64,000 nt of DNA from [Mycobacterium] vasticus (lineage in GTDB: Bacteria > Actinomycetota > Actinomycetes > Mycobacteriales > Mycobacteriaceae): positions 3,235,889 to 3,299,888 of the forward strand of contig NZ_CP084028.1 in the NCBI RefSeq assembly GCF_020181595.1. Reading direction: 5' to 3'. Shown piece by piece: positions 25,610 to 33,789 of this stretch. Within the stretch, counting starts at the first letter, position 1. The number at the start of each line of letters is the position of its first letter. The notes under the pieces are model-generated. The model saw only the letters and a program-made list of their open reading frames with translations. It made no database searches and was not told the origin of the DNA. The position numbers and the translations under genes are program-made.

Positions 25610-27339
25610 ACCCGACAGTCGTGGCACCGGCTGTCCAACTGGCCGGCCTGACCATCGGCTACCGCCACCGCCGGCGCGCCACCACCGTGGCCACCGGGCT
25701 GGACGCGCAGGCCCGCCGCGGCGAGCTCACCGTGCTGATCGGCCCCAACGGCGCCGGCAAGTCCACCCTGATCCGCACCCTGGCCGGGCTGCAGCCCGCG
25801 CTCGGCGGCCGGGTTCTGCTGGACGGCACCGACCTCACCGAGCTGCCCCGTGACGAACTGGCCCGCCGGGTCGGGGTGGTGCTGACCGAACGGATCGATC
25901 CCGGCCTGCTGTCGGCTCGGGAACTGGTGTCACTGGGCCGAATTCCGCACCTGGGCCTGGCAGCCCGGCTACGTCCCGCCGACGAGAAGATCGTGGACTG
26001 GGCGCTGGCGGCCACCGGCGCCGGACACCTGGCGTCACGGCCCGCCGCGGAACTGTCCGACGGCGAGTGCCAGCGGGTGCTGACCGCACGCGCCCTGGCG
26101 CAACAACCGGGCCTGCTGATCCTCGACGAGCCGACCGCGTTCCTAGACGTGTCCTCGCGGGCCGGGCTGTTCGGGTTGCTGCGCACGCTCGCCCGCGAAC
26201 AGCAGCTGGCGGTGGTGTTGAGTACCCACGACCTGGAATTGGCGTTGCGGGTGGCCGATCGGGTGTGGCTACTGGATCCGGACGGCACCCTGGCCGATAC
26301 GGTCGGCGAGGAGCTGATGCTGTCCGGTCGCATCGGTGCGATGTTCGACACCGACACCCTGCACTTCGATGCGGCCAGCGGCATGTTCGCGTTCAGCACC
26401 GCCGGCGGTGCCGGCCGCGCCGCCCGGATCGACGCCGGCGAACAACTGCGGGCGGTCCTGACCCGGGTGCTGTCCCGGGAGGGCTGGGAGGTCGGTGAGC
26501 CGGCCGAGATCATCGTCACCGCAACCGATACCGACCTTGTCACGGTGCGGTCCGCGACATCGACCGCCGTGACCCCGCTGCGAGATCTGCCGCAGCTGCT
26601 ACGCGGTGTGCCCGCCGGCCCGCAGCGCTGCGTGCCGCAGGATCAGGTGGTGTCGTCACTGGCGCAGTTGTCCACTGTCAGCTCGTATTTCGCGGTGTCC
26701 ACCGGTCCGATACCCGACGGCGACTGGCGCCCGGTGGCCCAACTCTACAACGACCGGGAGCTGCTGGCCGCGGCAGTCGCACGCGTCGGGGAACGCATCG
26801 GCGCGCCGGATCACCGGGTCGCGGCGTCCACCTTCCACCTCGGTTTCGCCGCCCGGCTGTGGTCGATCGGCCTGGGCGGGCTCGCCGAGCACGCGCTGCT
26901 GGTGGACCTGTCCCCCGATCAGCTCTGCTACGCCGAGTCCGGCGGCACGCTGCGGCTGCACCTGCCGCATCCGGTGGCCTGGCAGGGCACGGGCTGCGAA
27001 CCGCTGCTGGCCGACATCATCCTGCGTGACCATCTGGCACCGCTGGCCGCCGCCATACGACGGCTCGGCCCGATCTCGCATCGACTGCTGCTCGGCAATG
27101 CCTCCGCTGCGGTTCTCGGTGCCGCCCGCGCGCTGCGCAGCGCATCCGGCTGGGATCTGGCCCGCCGGTTATGCGACGACGAACGGCTCTCCGACACAAT
27201 CTGTTTCAACGAAGCCGGCACGGACTACCGCCGCGCCACCTGCTGCCTGTTCTACCGCACGCCCGACGGTGGGTTGTGCGGCGACTGCGCGCTGACCCAC
27301 AAACCCGAACTCACGCAGCAAAGGAAGGGAAACACATGA
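25606..27339 (+). CDS. ABC transporter ATPase fused to a FhuF-like iron-sulfur reductase domain
   Basis: From the ATG at 25606 the product is 577 residues. Residues 1-260 are a FecE/BtuD-type ATPase: Walker A GPNGAGKST (46-54), signature LSDGE (150-154), Walker B LLILDEP (170-176), and H-loop histidine 208. Residues about 350-565 resemble the ferric-siderophore reductase FhuF and end with its signature C-C-x10-C-x2-C at 546, 547, 558 and 561, which binds [2Fe-2S] in FhuF. Residues 265-345 form a linking region. The fusion would place a reductase on the cytoplasmic face of the importer. In-frame sequence upstream to 24511 belongs to the permease region and was rejected. The start overlaps the permease stop. 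Confidence 0.9.
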   Translation: MNPTVVAPAVQLAGLTIGYRHRRRATTVATGLDAQARRGELTVLIGPNGAGKSTLIRTLAGLQPALGGRVLLDGTDLTELPRDELARRVGVVLTERIDPGLLSARELVSLGRIPHLGLAARLRPADEKIVDWALAATGAGHLASRPAAELSDGECQRVLTARALAQQPGLLILDEPTAFLDVSSRAGLFGLLRTLAREQQLAVVLSTHDLELALRVADRVWLLDPDGTLADTVGEELMLSGRIGAMFDTDTLHFDAASGMFAFSTAGGAGRAARIDAGEQLRAVLTRVLSREGWEVGEPAEIIVTATDTDLVTVRSATSTAVTPLRDLPQLLRGVPAGPQRCVPQDQVVSSLAQLSTVSSYFAVSTGPIPDGDWRPVAQLYNDRELLAAAVARVGERIGAPDHRVAASTFHLGFAARLWSIGLGGLAEHALLVDLSPDQLCYAESGGTLRLHLPHPVAWQGTGCEPLLADIILRDHLAPLAAAIRRLGPISHRLLLGNASAAVLGAARALRSASGWDLARRLCDDERLSDTICFNEAGTDYRRATCCLFYRTPDGGLCGDCALTHKPELTQQRKGNT

Positions 27340-27917
27340 CCGAGAACACCACCATCGAGATCGTCGCCGATCCCCCGGTCCTCGACACCGAAGACCGCGG
27401 CCGTGAACAGCTGTGGCCGTTGCCCACCGACCAGCAGAGCCTGCTGGATCTGCTGCACCTGTGTTTCGACGAGTACTGGGACGAGATCTGGTTCGGCATC
27501 ATCATGCAGGGCGCCGCCTGGGAGGTGGCAGCGCCCAACGCACCGCGCAAGATCGCGATGCTCGACGGTTATGCCACCATCGATTTCGGTCGCTGGCACT
27601 TCCACCTGTGCATCGGCAAGCACCGCGCCAGCGGCTCCGAGCTGGGCCGCATTCGCCGCTGCACCCGCGCTGAGCTGTACCGCAGAATCGGCAAGGACGG
27701 CAACGCGATGTCCTGGGGCGTGCGGCTCTACAACGGGCGCGACGAGCAGATGATGACGATCATGCTGCCGAACCCGTTCCTGACCAACGACCAGCAGATG
27801 CGCGAGGAGCCCGAGTGGGGCCAGCTCGAGCTATGGGACAAGCTCCGCAACAAATATCTGGGCCTGGGACCGGACCCGTTGGACCGCAACGGGAATCGAA
27901 TCCGCTGCGGCGGCTGA
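27336..27917 (+). CDS. Unrecognised 193-residue protein, last gene of the riboswitch-led importer operon
   Basis: The product is soluble, acidic at the N-terminus, and rich in tryptophan and histidine. Notable segments are FDEYWDEIWFGIIMQGAAWE near residues 45-65, DFGRWHFHLCIGKHR near 85-100, RRCTRAELYRRIG near 107-120 and MLPNPFLTNDQQMREEPEWG near 145-165. The HFHLC and GKH residues could bind a metal or heme, but that is only inference. No signal peptide or membrane segment is seen. The ATG at 27336 overlaps the ATPase stop, and AAGGAAGG lies upstream, so it belongs to the cobalamin-riboswitch operon. I do not recognise the family. Confidence 0.85.
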   Translation: MTENTTIEIVADPPVLDTEDRGREQLWPLPTDQQSLLDLLHLCFDEYWDEIWFGIIMQGAAWEVAAPNAPRKIAMLDGYATIDFGRWHFHLCIGKHRASGSELGRIRRCTRAELYRRIGKDGNAMSWGVRLYNGRDEQMMTIMLPNPFLTNDQQMREEPEWGQLELWDKLRNKYLGLGPDPLDRNGNRIRCGG

Positions 27918-27924
27918 CGATCAC

Positions 27925-28539
27925 CTAGCCCGCGGGGTCGACCGCGATTCCGGCGAGCAGGCGCTCCAGCGCCGACAGCGCATCCCGGCTCTCGCGGCGC
28001 GGGTCGGCGGAGCGGGCGACGGTCATAGCGGCTTCACACATCGCTCCGTGAATGAGGTGCGCGAGCGGTTCCACCCGTTGCGGGGCGAGGTGGCCGTCGC
28101 TGATCGCCGTGGACAGCCCTTGACGCAGCAGGGCGGTGACGTGTTCGTCTTCGAGGTCACGCATCGCCTCCCAGCCCAGCACCGCCGGGGCATCGATCAA
28201 GGTGATGCGCTGCACGCCCGGATCCAGCACGGCGTCGAAGAACCCCCGGCAGCCGCGCACGAAGTTCTGCCAGCTGTCACCGCCGCGGGCGGATCGCAGC
28301 ACCGCGTGGCCGATGGCGCGTTGCTCGTCCTCGTAGACCGCGGCGAACAGTGCGCGCTTGCCGGAGAAGTGGTGGTACAGCGCACCCTTGGTCACCCCGG
28401 CGCTCTCGACGACCGCATCGAGCGAGGTGGCGTCGAAGCCGTCTGCGGCAAAGGCCTTCCGCGCCCCCGTCAGGATCTGCTCGGTGGTGAGGCGGGTGCG
28501 TTCTGCTTGGGTACGCGGTTCGGGCACGTCTACCAGCAT
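27925..28539 (-). CDS. TetR-family transcriptional regulator
   Basis: The 204-residue product has an N-terminal TetR helix-turn-helix: RLTTEQILTGARKAFAADGFDATSLDAVVESAGVTKGALYHHFSGKRALFAAVY (residues about 16-70). A variable ligand-binding domain follows. It is divergent from the molybdopterin oxidoreductase operon, with only 52 bases between the starts. That gap holds several inverted repeats, so it most likely represses both itself and the operon. The ligand is unknown. The convergent neighbour at its 3' end is the importer operon, seven bases away. Confidence 0.95.
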   Translation of the reverse strand: MLVDVPEPRTQAERTRLTTEQILTGARKAFAADGFDATSLDAVVESAGVTKGALYHHFSGKRALFAAVYEDEQRAIGHAVLRSARGGDSWQNFVRGCRGFFDAVLDPGVQRITLIDAPAVLGWEAMRDLEDEHVTALLRQGLSTAISDGHLAPQRVEPLAHLIHGAMCEAAMTVARSADPRRESRDALSALERLLAGIAVDPAG

Positions 28540-28549
28540 ATACGTAATC

Positions 28550-28594
28550 CATACTTGTGGTACATACTCAGAGTATGTTAATACTGGAAGTATG
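28550..28594. promoter_or_regulatory. Probable TetR operator array between divergent genes
   Basis: ACATACTC-A-GAGTATGT at 28562-28578 is a perfect 8-bp inverted repeat with one base between the arms. ATACT-GGA-AGTAT follows at 28581-28593, overlapping the oxidoreductase start codon. CATACTT at 28550-28556 matches the reverse of AAGTATG at 28588-28594. Related half-sites (TACT/AGTA) recur, as expected for co-operative binding by the neighbouring TetR protein. Binding here would block both promoters. Confidence 0.75.
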
Positions 28595-30769
28595 CAAGTT
28601 CGTCGTCACATCTGTCCGCTCTGCGAGGCCGGCTGCGGACTGCTCAGCGAGGTGGACGGCGGCGAAGTCGTCTCTACTCGCGGCAACCCGGACCATGTGT
28701 CGAGTCGCGGACACATCTGCCCAAAAGCACTCGCTCTCAAGGAGTTACACACTGACCCCGACCGGGTGCGCACACCGCTGATCCGCACTGCCGACGGCCG
28801 GCTGCAGCCGGCCTCCTGGGACGAGGCGTTCGAGGCGATCGACACGCGACTGACCGCGATCGTCGATCGGCACGGGCCGGATGCGGTGGCGTTGTATCTG
28901 GGTAACCCGGTGGCGCACGACTTCGCCACGACCCTGTACAGCAGTGCGACGATGCGCGCGTTGGGGTCCCGCAACATCTACACCGCCAACACCGTCGATG
29001 CGATGCCGAAATTCGCGGCCTGCCAACTCATGTTCGGCGGGATGTACACGGTGCCACTGCCCGACCTGGACCGCTGCTCACATGTGCTGATCCTGGGCGC
29101 CAACCCGCTGGTGTCGAACGGCAGCCTGCTCACCGCGCCGGGGATGCGGGCACGGCTGCGCGCGCTGCGACGCCGCGGAGGGCGGCTGATCGTCGTCGAC
29201 CCCAACCGAAGCCAGACCGCCCGCGAGGCCGACGAGCATCACGCGATCCGACCGGGCGCCGACGCGCTACTGCTGCTCGCGCTGGTGCACACACTGTTCA
29301 GCGAGAACAAGGTCAGCCTCGGCCGGCTGGCTCCGCACGTTCGCGGCGTGCAGGCCATCGAGGAGCTGGCCGGCGACTTCTCCCCCGAAGTCGTTGCGGC
29401 CCAGTGCGATATCCCCGCGGCTGACATCCGCCGGTTGGCCCGCGAGCTGGCAGCCGCACCGACCGCGGCCGTATACGGCCGTACCGGCACCTGCACCCAG
29501 CGGTTCGGAACCGTGGTCAGCTGGCTGATCGAGGTGCTCAACGTGCTGACCGGGAACCTGGACCGGCCGGGCGGCGCGATGTTCGCCCGTCCGGCGGCCG
29601 ACCTGCGGGCGATGACCGCGCAACGCGGCGTCTCGTTCGGGCGCTGGCACAGCCGGGTCCGCGGCGCACCGGAGACCCTGGGCGAACTGCCGCTGGCCTG
29701 CCTGGCCGAGGAGATCGACACCCCCGGGGACGGGCAGGTGAAGGCGCTGATCACCGTCGCCGGCAATCCTGCGCGCTCGGCGCCCGACAGCGCCCGGCTC
29801 ACCGCAGCGTTCGGGCAGCTGGAACTGATGGTCGGCATGGATCTGTACCGCAATGAAACGACCCGCCACGCCCATGTGCTCCTCCCGGCGCCCTCACCGC
29901 TGACCAAGCCGCACTACGACCTGTTCTTCCATCATTTCGCGATCCGCAACACGGCCACCTACGCACCGCCCGTGCTGCCGCCGGCCCCCGACATCACACC
30001 GGAATGGCAGATCCTGCTTCGGTTGATCGGCATCGTCACGCGCCAGGGCGCCACCGCCGACCTGGAGGCCATCGACGACATGGTCGCCGAATCGCTGGCC
30101 CGGACACTCGGTGGCGACGCCGAGGCGGAGGGCCTGCGCGGGCCCGAGCGGCTTCTCGACCTGCTGTTGCGCGCCGGTCCGTACGGCGACACCGATCCCC
30201 TGACGCTGGCCCGGGTGCGCGCGCATCCCGACGGGGTCGATTTCGGTCCGCTGCGCCCGCAGCTGCCGGGCCTGCTCAACACGCCTTCGGGCCGGATCGA
30301 GCTCGCACCGCAACCGCTGGTCGACGACGTCGCCGAACTGCGCACCCGGCTGCATTCGCCCTCCACGGACACCATGGTGCTGATCGGGCGGCGCCACCTG
30401 CGATCCAACAACTCCTGGATGCACAACCTGCCCACGCTGGCCAAGGGGCCGCAGCGCTGCACGCTGTTGGTCAATCCCGTCGATGCCGCACGCCTGGGGC
30501 TGGGGACACGCGCGCGGGTGAGCTCGCGTGCCGGGATGGTCGACGCGCCGGTGGAGGTTACCGACGCGGTCCGTCCCGGCGTTGTGTCACTCCCTCATGG
30601 CTGGGGCCATGGCGAACCCGACACAGTACTCGGTCTCGCCGCGCGACGGCCCGGCGTCAACAGCAACGTCCTGGCCGACGGTGTCGAGCTGGATCCGCTG
30701 TCGGGCACCGCCGCGCTCAACGGCATACCGGTAGAGGTCACCACAAGTCCCGAGGGGAGGTCACTATGA
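28592..30769 (+). CDS. Molybdopterin oxidoreductase with N-terminal [4Fe-4S] motif
   Basis: The 725-residue product from the ATG at 28592 has the Fe-S signature C8-x2-C11-x3-C15-x27-C43, then the molybdopterin catalytic domain (HICPKALALKELHTDPDRVRTPLIR; SWDEAFEAIDTRL; GSRNIYTANTVDAMPKF) and a C-terminal molydopterin-dinucleotide-binding domain (LIGRRHLRSNNSWMHNLPTLAKG; VSLPHGWGHGEP). It belongs to the DMSO-reductase superfamily, near formate dehydrogenase and assimilatory nitrate reductase-like enzymes. No Tat signal is present, so it is cytoplasmic. The substrate is unknown. The leader is almost absent: the operator overlaps the start. The stop overlaps the SnoaL-like gene. The open frame upstream to 28358 is antisense to tetR and was rejected. 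Confidence 0.93.
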   Translation: MQVRRHICPLCEAGCGLLSEVDGGEVVSTRGNPDHVSSRGHICPKALALKELHTDPDRVRTPLIRTADGRLQPASWDEAFEAIDTRLTAIVDRHGPDAVALYLGNPVAHDFATTLYSSATMRALGSRNIYTANTVDAMPKFAACQLMFGGMYTVPLPDLDRCSHVLILGANPLVSNGSLLTAPGMRARLRALRRRGGRLIVVDPNRSQTAREADEHHAIRPGADALLLLALVHTLFSENKVSLGRLAPHVRGVQAIEELAGDFSPEVVAAQCDIPAADIRRLARELAAAPTAAVYGRTGTCTQRFGTVVSWLIEVLNVLTGNLDRPGGAMFARPAADLRAMTAQRGVSFGRWHSRVRGAPETLGELPLACLAEEIDTPGDGQVKALITVAGNPARSAPDSARLTAAFGQLELMVGMDLYRNETTRHAHVLLPAPSPLTKPHYDLFFHHFAIRNTATYAPPVLPPAPDITPEWQILLRLIGIVTRQGATADLEAIDDMVAESLARTLGGDAEAEGLRGPERLLDLLLRAGPYGDTDPLTLARVRAHPDGVDFGPLRPQLPGLLNTPSGRIELAPQPLVDDVAELRTRLHSPSTDTMVLIGRRHLRSNNSWMHNLPTLAKGPQRCTLLVNPVDAARLGLGTRARVSSRAGMVDAPVEVTDAVRPGVVSLPHGWGHGEPDTVLGLAARRPGVNSNVLADGVELDPLSGTAALNGIPVEVTTSPEGRSL

Positions 30770-31188
30770 CCACCAAGGCCGCGCTGGACGCAGCACTGCG
30801 CAACTACGCCGACGCCAAGAACCGACACGACGTCGAGGCGATCCTGGCGGCATACTCCCCCGACGGCCGCTACCTGGATCCCGGTGTCCGCCGACCGATC
30901 ACCGGCCGAGCACAGCTGCGCACGTTCTACACCGCATTCTTCGAATCCGTTCCCGACTACCGCGGCGAGTTCGACGGGACGGCGTTCGGCGAGGACACCG
31001 CCGTGGTGTGGGGCCGCATGACCGGAACGACGGCAACCGATCTGCTCGGCCTGCCGGTGCGGGCCGGCAGCCGCTTCGAGGTACCCGTCACGTTCGTCTG
31101 CACCTTCCGCGGCGGTCAACTGATCAGCGATGTCGGCTACTTCGACACCAGAATCCTGCACCGCCAGGTCGGCCGACAGAACCGCTGA
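30766..31188 (+). CDS. SnoaL-like (NTF2 fold) protein
   Basis: The 140-residue product has the SnoaL/NTF2-like pattern: ALRNYADAKNRHDVEAILAAYSPDGRYLDPG, TGRAQLRTFYTAFFESVPDYRGEFDG and FRGGQLISDVGYFDTRILHRQVG. Family members bind or isomerise small polycyclic or steroid-like molecules. The ATG overlaps the oxidoreductase stop (ATGA), with GAGGGGAGG just upstream. Its position suggests it acts on the same compound as the other enzymes of the cassette. Confidence 0.88.
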   Translation: MTTKAALDAALRNYADAKNRHDVEAILAAYSPDGRYLDPGVRRPITGRAQLRTFYTAFFESVPDYRGEFDGTAFGEDTAVVWGRMTGTTATDLLGLPVRAGSRFEVPVTFVCTFRGGQLISDVGYFDTRILHRQVGRQNR

Positions 31189-31208
31189 CGGCCAAAATCA
31201 AGGAGGCG

Positions 31209-32162
31209 ATGTTCGTGCTCGCGATCACCCAACATTCCTGGGACGGACCCGATTCCGCACGTCTGGAGGAGATCCCCGAACCGCGCCCCGCGCCCACCGA
31301 GGTGAAAGTTCGAGTCCACGCAGCCGGGGTGAACCCGGTGGATTACTTCACCAGCGGCGGCAAGGCCTACAACCGGGTGCTGACCCTGCCCTTCATCCAC
31401 GGTTGGGACGTGGCCGGCGTCGTCGAGGAGGTCGGCTACGGCGTCAACCGTTTCAAGGTGGGCGATCGGGTCTTCGGCATGCCGTGGTTCCCTCGGCAGG
31501 CGGGCGCCTACGCCGAATTCGTCGCCGCGCCCGCCCGGCACTTCGCCGCCATTCCCGTCGGCCTGAACTACGCCGAGGCGGCGGCACTGCCCCTGGCGGG
31601 GCTGACCGCGTGGCAGATGCTCGTCGACGTCGGCCGGGTCACGGCCGGACAGCGGGTATTGATCTCGGGGGCGGCCGGTGGCGTCGGGCATCTGGCAGTT
31701 CAGATCGCCAAAGCGCGTGGCGCGTATGTGATCGGTGCCGCCCGGGCTGCCAAGCACCGATTCGTGTCCGAACTCGGCGCGGACGAGGTGGTCGACTACA
31801 CCACTACCCCGGTTCACCAGGTGGCTCGCGACGTCGACGTGGTGATCCAGATGTTCGGCCGCGACGCCGGCCTGGCCGCGCTGGAATGCCTTCGCCCCGG
31901 CGGAATTCTGGTCAACGCCCAGGCCGCCTGGACACCGGGCATGCAAGAGCGCGCCGAGCAGCTGGGGGTTCATGCCTACGGCTATCTGGTCGAGCCCGAT
32001 GCTGCTGGACTGGACGCCCTCGGCGAACTTGCGGCCAGTGGAAAACTGTTGGTACACATCGCCGAACAGTTTCCGCTGCGGGAGGCCGCGCGTGCGCTGC
32101 GGGTTGTCGGCGACGGCCACACCACCGGCAAGATCGTGCTCACCGCGGCGATGAGCGCATGA
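31209..32162 (+). CDS. Medium-chain dehydrogenase/reductase (quinone-oxidoreductase type)
   Basis: The 317-residue product has the MDR layout: an N-terminal GroES-like part (EIPEPRPAPTEVKVRVHAAGVNPVDYFT), then AAALPLAGLTAWQMLVDVGRV, then the NADPH-binding Rossmann loop GAAGGVGHLAVQIAK near residue 157. The zinc-ligand cysteines of alcohol dehydrogenases are absent, so it is a zinc-free quinone- or enone-reductase-type enzyme. AAGGAGG lies just before the ATG at 31209. The stop overlaps the LLM gene (ATGA). Confidence 0.9.
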   Translation: MFVLAITQHSWDGPDSARLEEIPEPRPAPTEVKVRVHAAGVNPVDYFTSGGKAYNRVLTLPFIHGWDVAGVVEEVGYGVNRFKVGDRVFGMPWFPRQAGAYAEFVAAPARHFAAIPVGLNYAEAAALPLAGLTAWQMLVDVGRVTAGQRVLISGAAGGVGHLAVQIAKARGAYVIGAARAAKHRFVSELGADEVVDYTTTPVHQVARDVDVVIQMFGRDAGLAALECLRPGGILVNAQAAWTPGMQERAEQLGVHAYGYLVEPDAAGLDALGELAASGKLLVHIAEQFPLREAARALRVVGDGHTTGKIVLTAAMSA

Positions 32163-33109
32163 CGCGCGATGTGAGCCTCGGGGTTGTGGCACCGCTGAGC
32201 GGTGATCAGTGGGCGGGCGCCGAGCCGCGACAACTGAATCGCCTGGTGCGCGCGATCGAGGATCTCGGCTTCGATTCACTGTGGGCAAACGATTCACTGT
32301 TCGGACCACGACTTGAGGCCTTGACATTTCTGACCGCCGCCGCGTCGGTCAGCGAGCGCATCACGCTCGGTACCGCGGCGCTGCTGCCCGCGCTGCGCCG
32401 ACCCGTACAGACCGCCCAGGCCCTGGCCTCATTGGATCTGCTGTCGCATGGACGGTTGATCGTCGGTGTGGGCGCGGGCTTTCCAGGGGCCTCGCAGCGC
32501 GAATACGTCCTGTCGCAGGTGCCGTGGCCACGACGTTTCCACCGCCTGGACGACACCGTGGCCCTGTGGCGACAGCTGTGGGCCGGCGAGGGGCCGGATG
32601 AGTTTCGGGGTGCGACGATCTCCCTTGAGGGACTTCCCGATTGCATCGCTCCGGCGACTCGCGGCGGCCCGCCGGTGTGGCTTGCCGGCGACACCCCGAA
32701 CGCCCGGCTCCGTGCCGGCACCGGCTATGACGGATGGCTCCCGTATCCGCCCACCCCCAAGCGGTACGCGGCGGGCCTGGACGAGGTAATGACGGCCGCC
32801 CGAGGCACGGGCCGCGCGCACAGCGATGTGACCCCGGCGTTGTTCGTCACCGTGCTGATCACCGATGCCTCCGATGGTGGCCGTGCGGCGCTGGAGCGGT
32901 TCACGAAGGCAACCTACGGATATCCGTTGCGGATCATGGAACAGATCCAGACTTTCGCGACCGGTCCGGCCGAACAGGTCGCTGCGGCACTGGCCGGCTA
33001 CGTCGACGCCGGAGCCCGACACCTGGTATGCCGCAGCGCGACACTGACACTGGGCGACTTTCATGATCAGCTCAAAGCGCTACAACAGATCCACGAGGCA
33101 TTCAGATGA
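32159..33109 (+). CDS. LLM-class flavin-dependent oxidoreductase
   Basis: The 316-residue product is a luciferase-like TIM-barrel monooxygenase: VVAPLSGDQWAGAEPRQLNRLVRAIEDLGFDSLWANDS, ITLGTAALLPALRRPVQTAQALASLDLLSHGRLIVGVGAGF. Such enzymes use FMN or coenzyme F420; the cofactor cannot be fixed from the sequence. It sits between the MDR and DinB-like genes with four-base overlaps at both ends, so the cassette is probably made in step. Confidence 0.92.
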   Translation: MTRDVSLGVVAPLSGDQWAGAEPRQLNRLVRAIEDLGFDSLWANDSLFGPRLEALTFLTAAASVSERITLGTAALLPALRRPVQTAQALASLDLLSHGRLIVGVGAGFPGASQREYVLSQVPWPRRFHRLDDTVALWRQLWAGEGPDEFRGATISLEGLPDCIAPATRGGPPVWLAGDTPNARLRAGTGYDGWLPYPPTPKRYAAGLDEVMTAARGTGRAHSDVTPALFVTVLITDASDGGRAALERFTKATYGYPLRIMEQIQTFATGPAEQVAAALAGYVDAGARHLVCRSATLTLGDFHDQLKALQQIHEAFR

Positions 33110-33765
33110 CGCGTCCCGCGCCCCGGCGGGCGGATACGATCGCCCGACTTCTCGACGAGTACCGGAGTTTCGCCGATCTGCTGAGTTCGCTTCAGCCGGC
33201 GGCGTGGAACCGGGCGACGCGGTGTTCGCGGTGGCAGATCTGCGATGTCGCCGGGCATGTCGTCGGCCAGGCCGTCGACACCGTCAACGGTGCGATCGGC
33301 ACCCGGACCCCCGACGAGCAGGCCGCCGCGCTGCGGCACCTGCCGTCTTCGGCACTCGCCCGCGACTTGTCGGACGCCGCCGGGAAGATGGCAGTCATCG
33401 CCGACACCATCGACGACTCAGGCTGGGAAAGGTCCAGCGCCCTAACGCAGTTCACTATCGGTCAAGGGATGCATGCACTTCTGGCCGATACCTTCATCCA
33501 CGCCGACGATATTCGGGCGGCCCTTGGCCACCCGCCTGTGGCCGGACCGGCTCTGTACGCAGGCATTGACTTCGTTCTGGGCGTGCTCAGTCGAGATAAG
33601 GCCGCGGTGGCCGACCCGGATGTTGCCCCGCTGCTGCATCTTCCGCCGGAAAGCATCGCGGCGGTCACCGGGTCGGATCCGCACGAATTCCTGCTCGCCG
33701 CCACCGGACGCCGCGATCCCGCATCATTGGGCCTTCCGCCCTGCATCAACATATTCCGGCCCTGA
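33106..33765 (+). CDS. DinB / maleylpyruvate isomerase N-terminal domain protein
   Basis: The 219-residue product resembles the actinobacterial DinB-like family (often annotated maleylpyruvate isomerase or TIGR03083): LLDEYRSFADLLSSLQPAAWNRATRCSRWQICDVAGHVVGQAVD, where the late histidine is a typical metal ligand, and HALLADTFIHADDIRAALG with two further histidines. Members are mycothiol-dependent enzymes or of unknown role. It is the last gene of the TetR cassette and is convergent with the PPE gene 24 bases away. Confidence 0.87.
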   Translation: MTRPAPRRADTIARLLDEYRSFADLLSSLQPAAWNRATRCSRWQICDVAGHVVGQAVDTVNGAIGTRTPDEQAAALRHLPSSALARDLSDAAGKMAVIADTIDDSGWERSSALTQFTIGQGMHALLADTFIHADDIRAALGHPPVAGPALYAGIDFVLGVLSRDKAAVADPDVAPLLHLPPESIAAVTGSDPHEFLLAATGRRDPASLGLPPCINIFRP

Positions 33766-33789
33766 GGCCGCGAGTTCGCAGGCCCGGCT

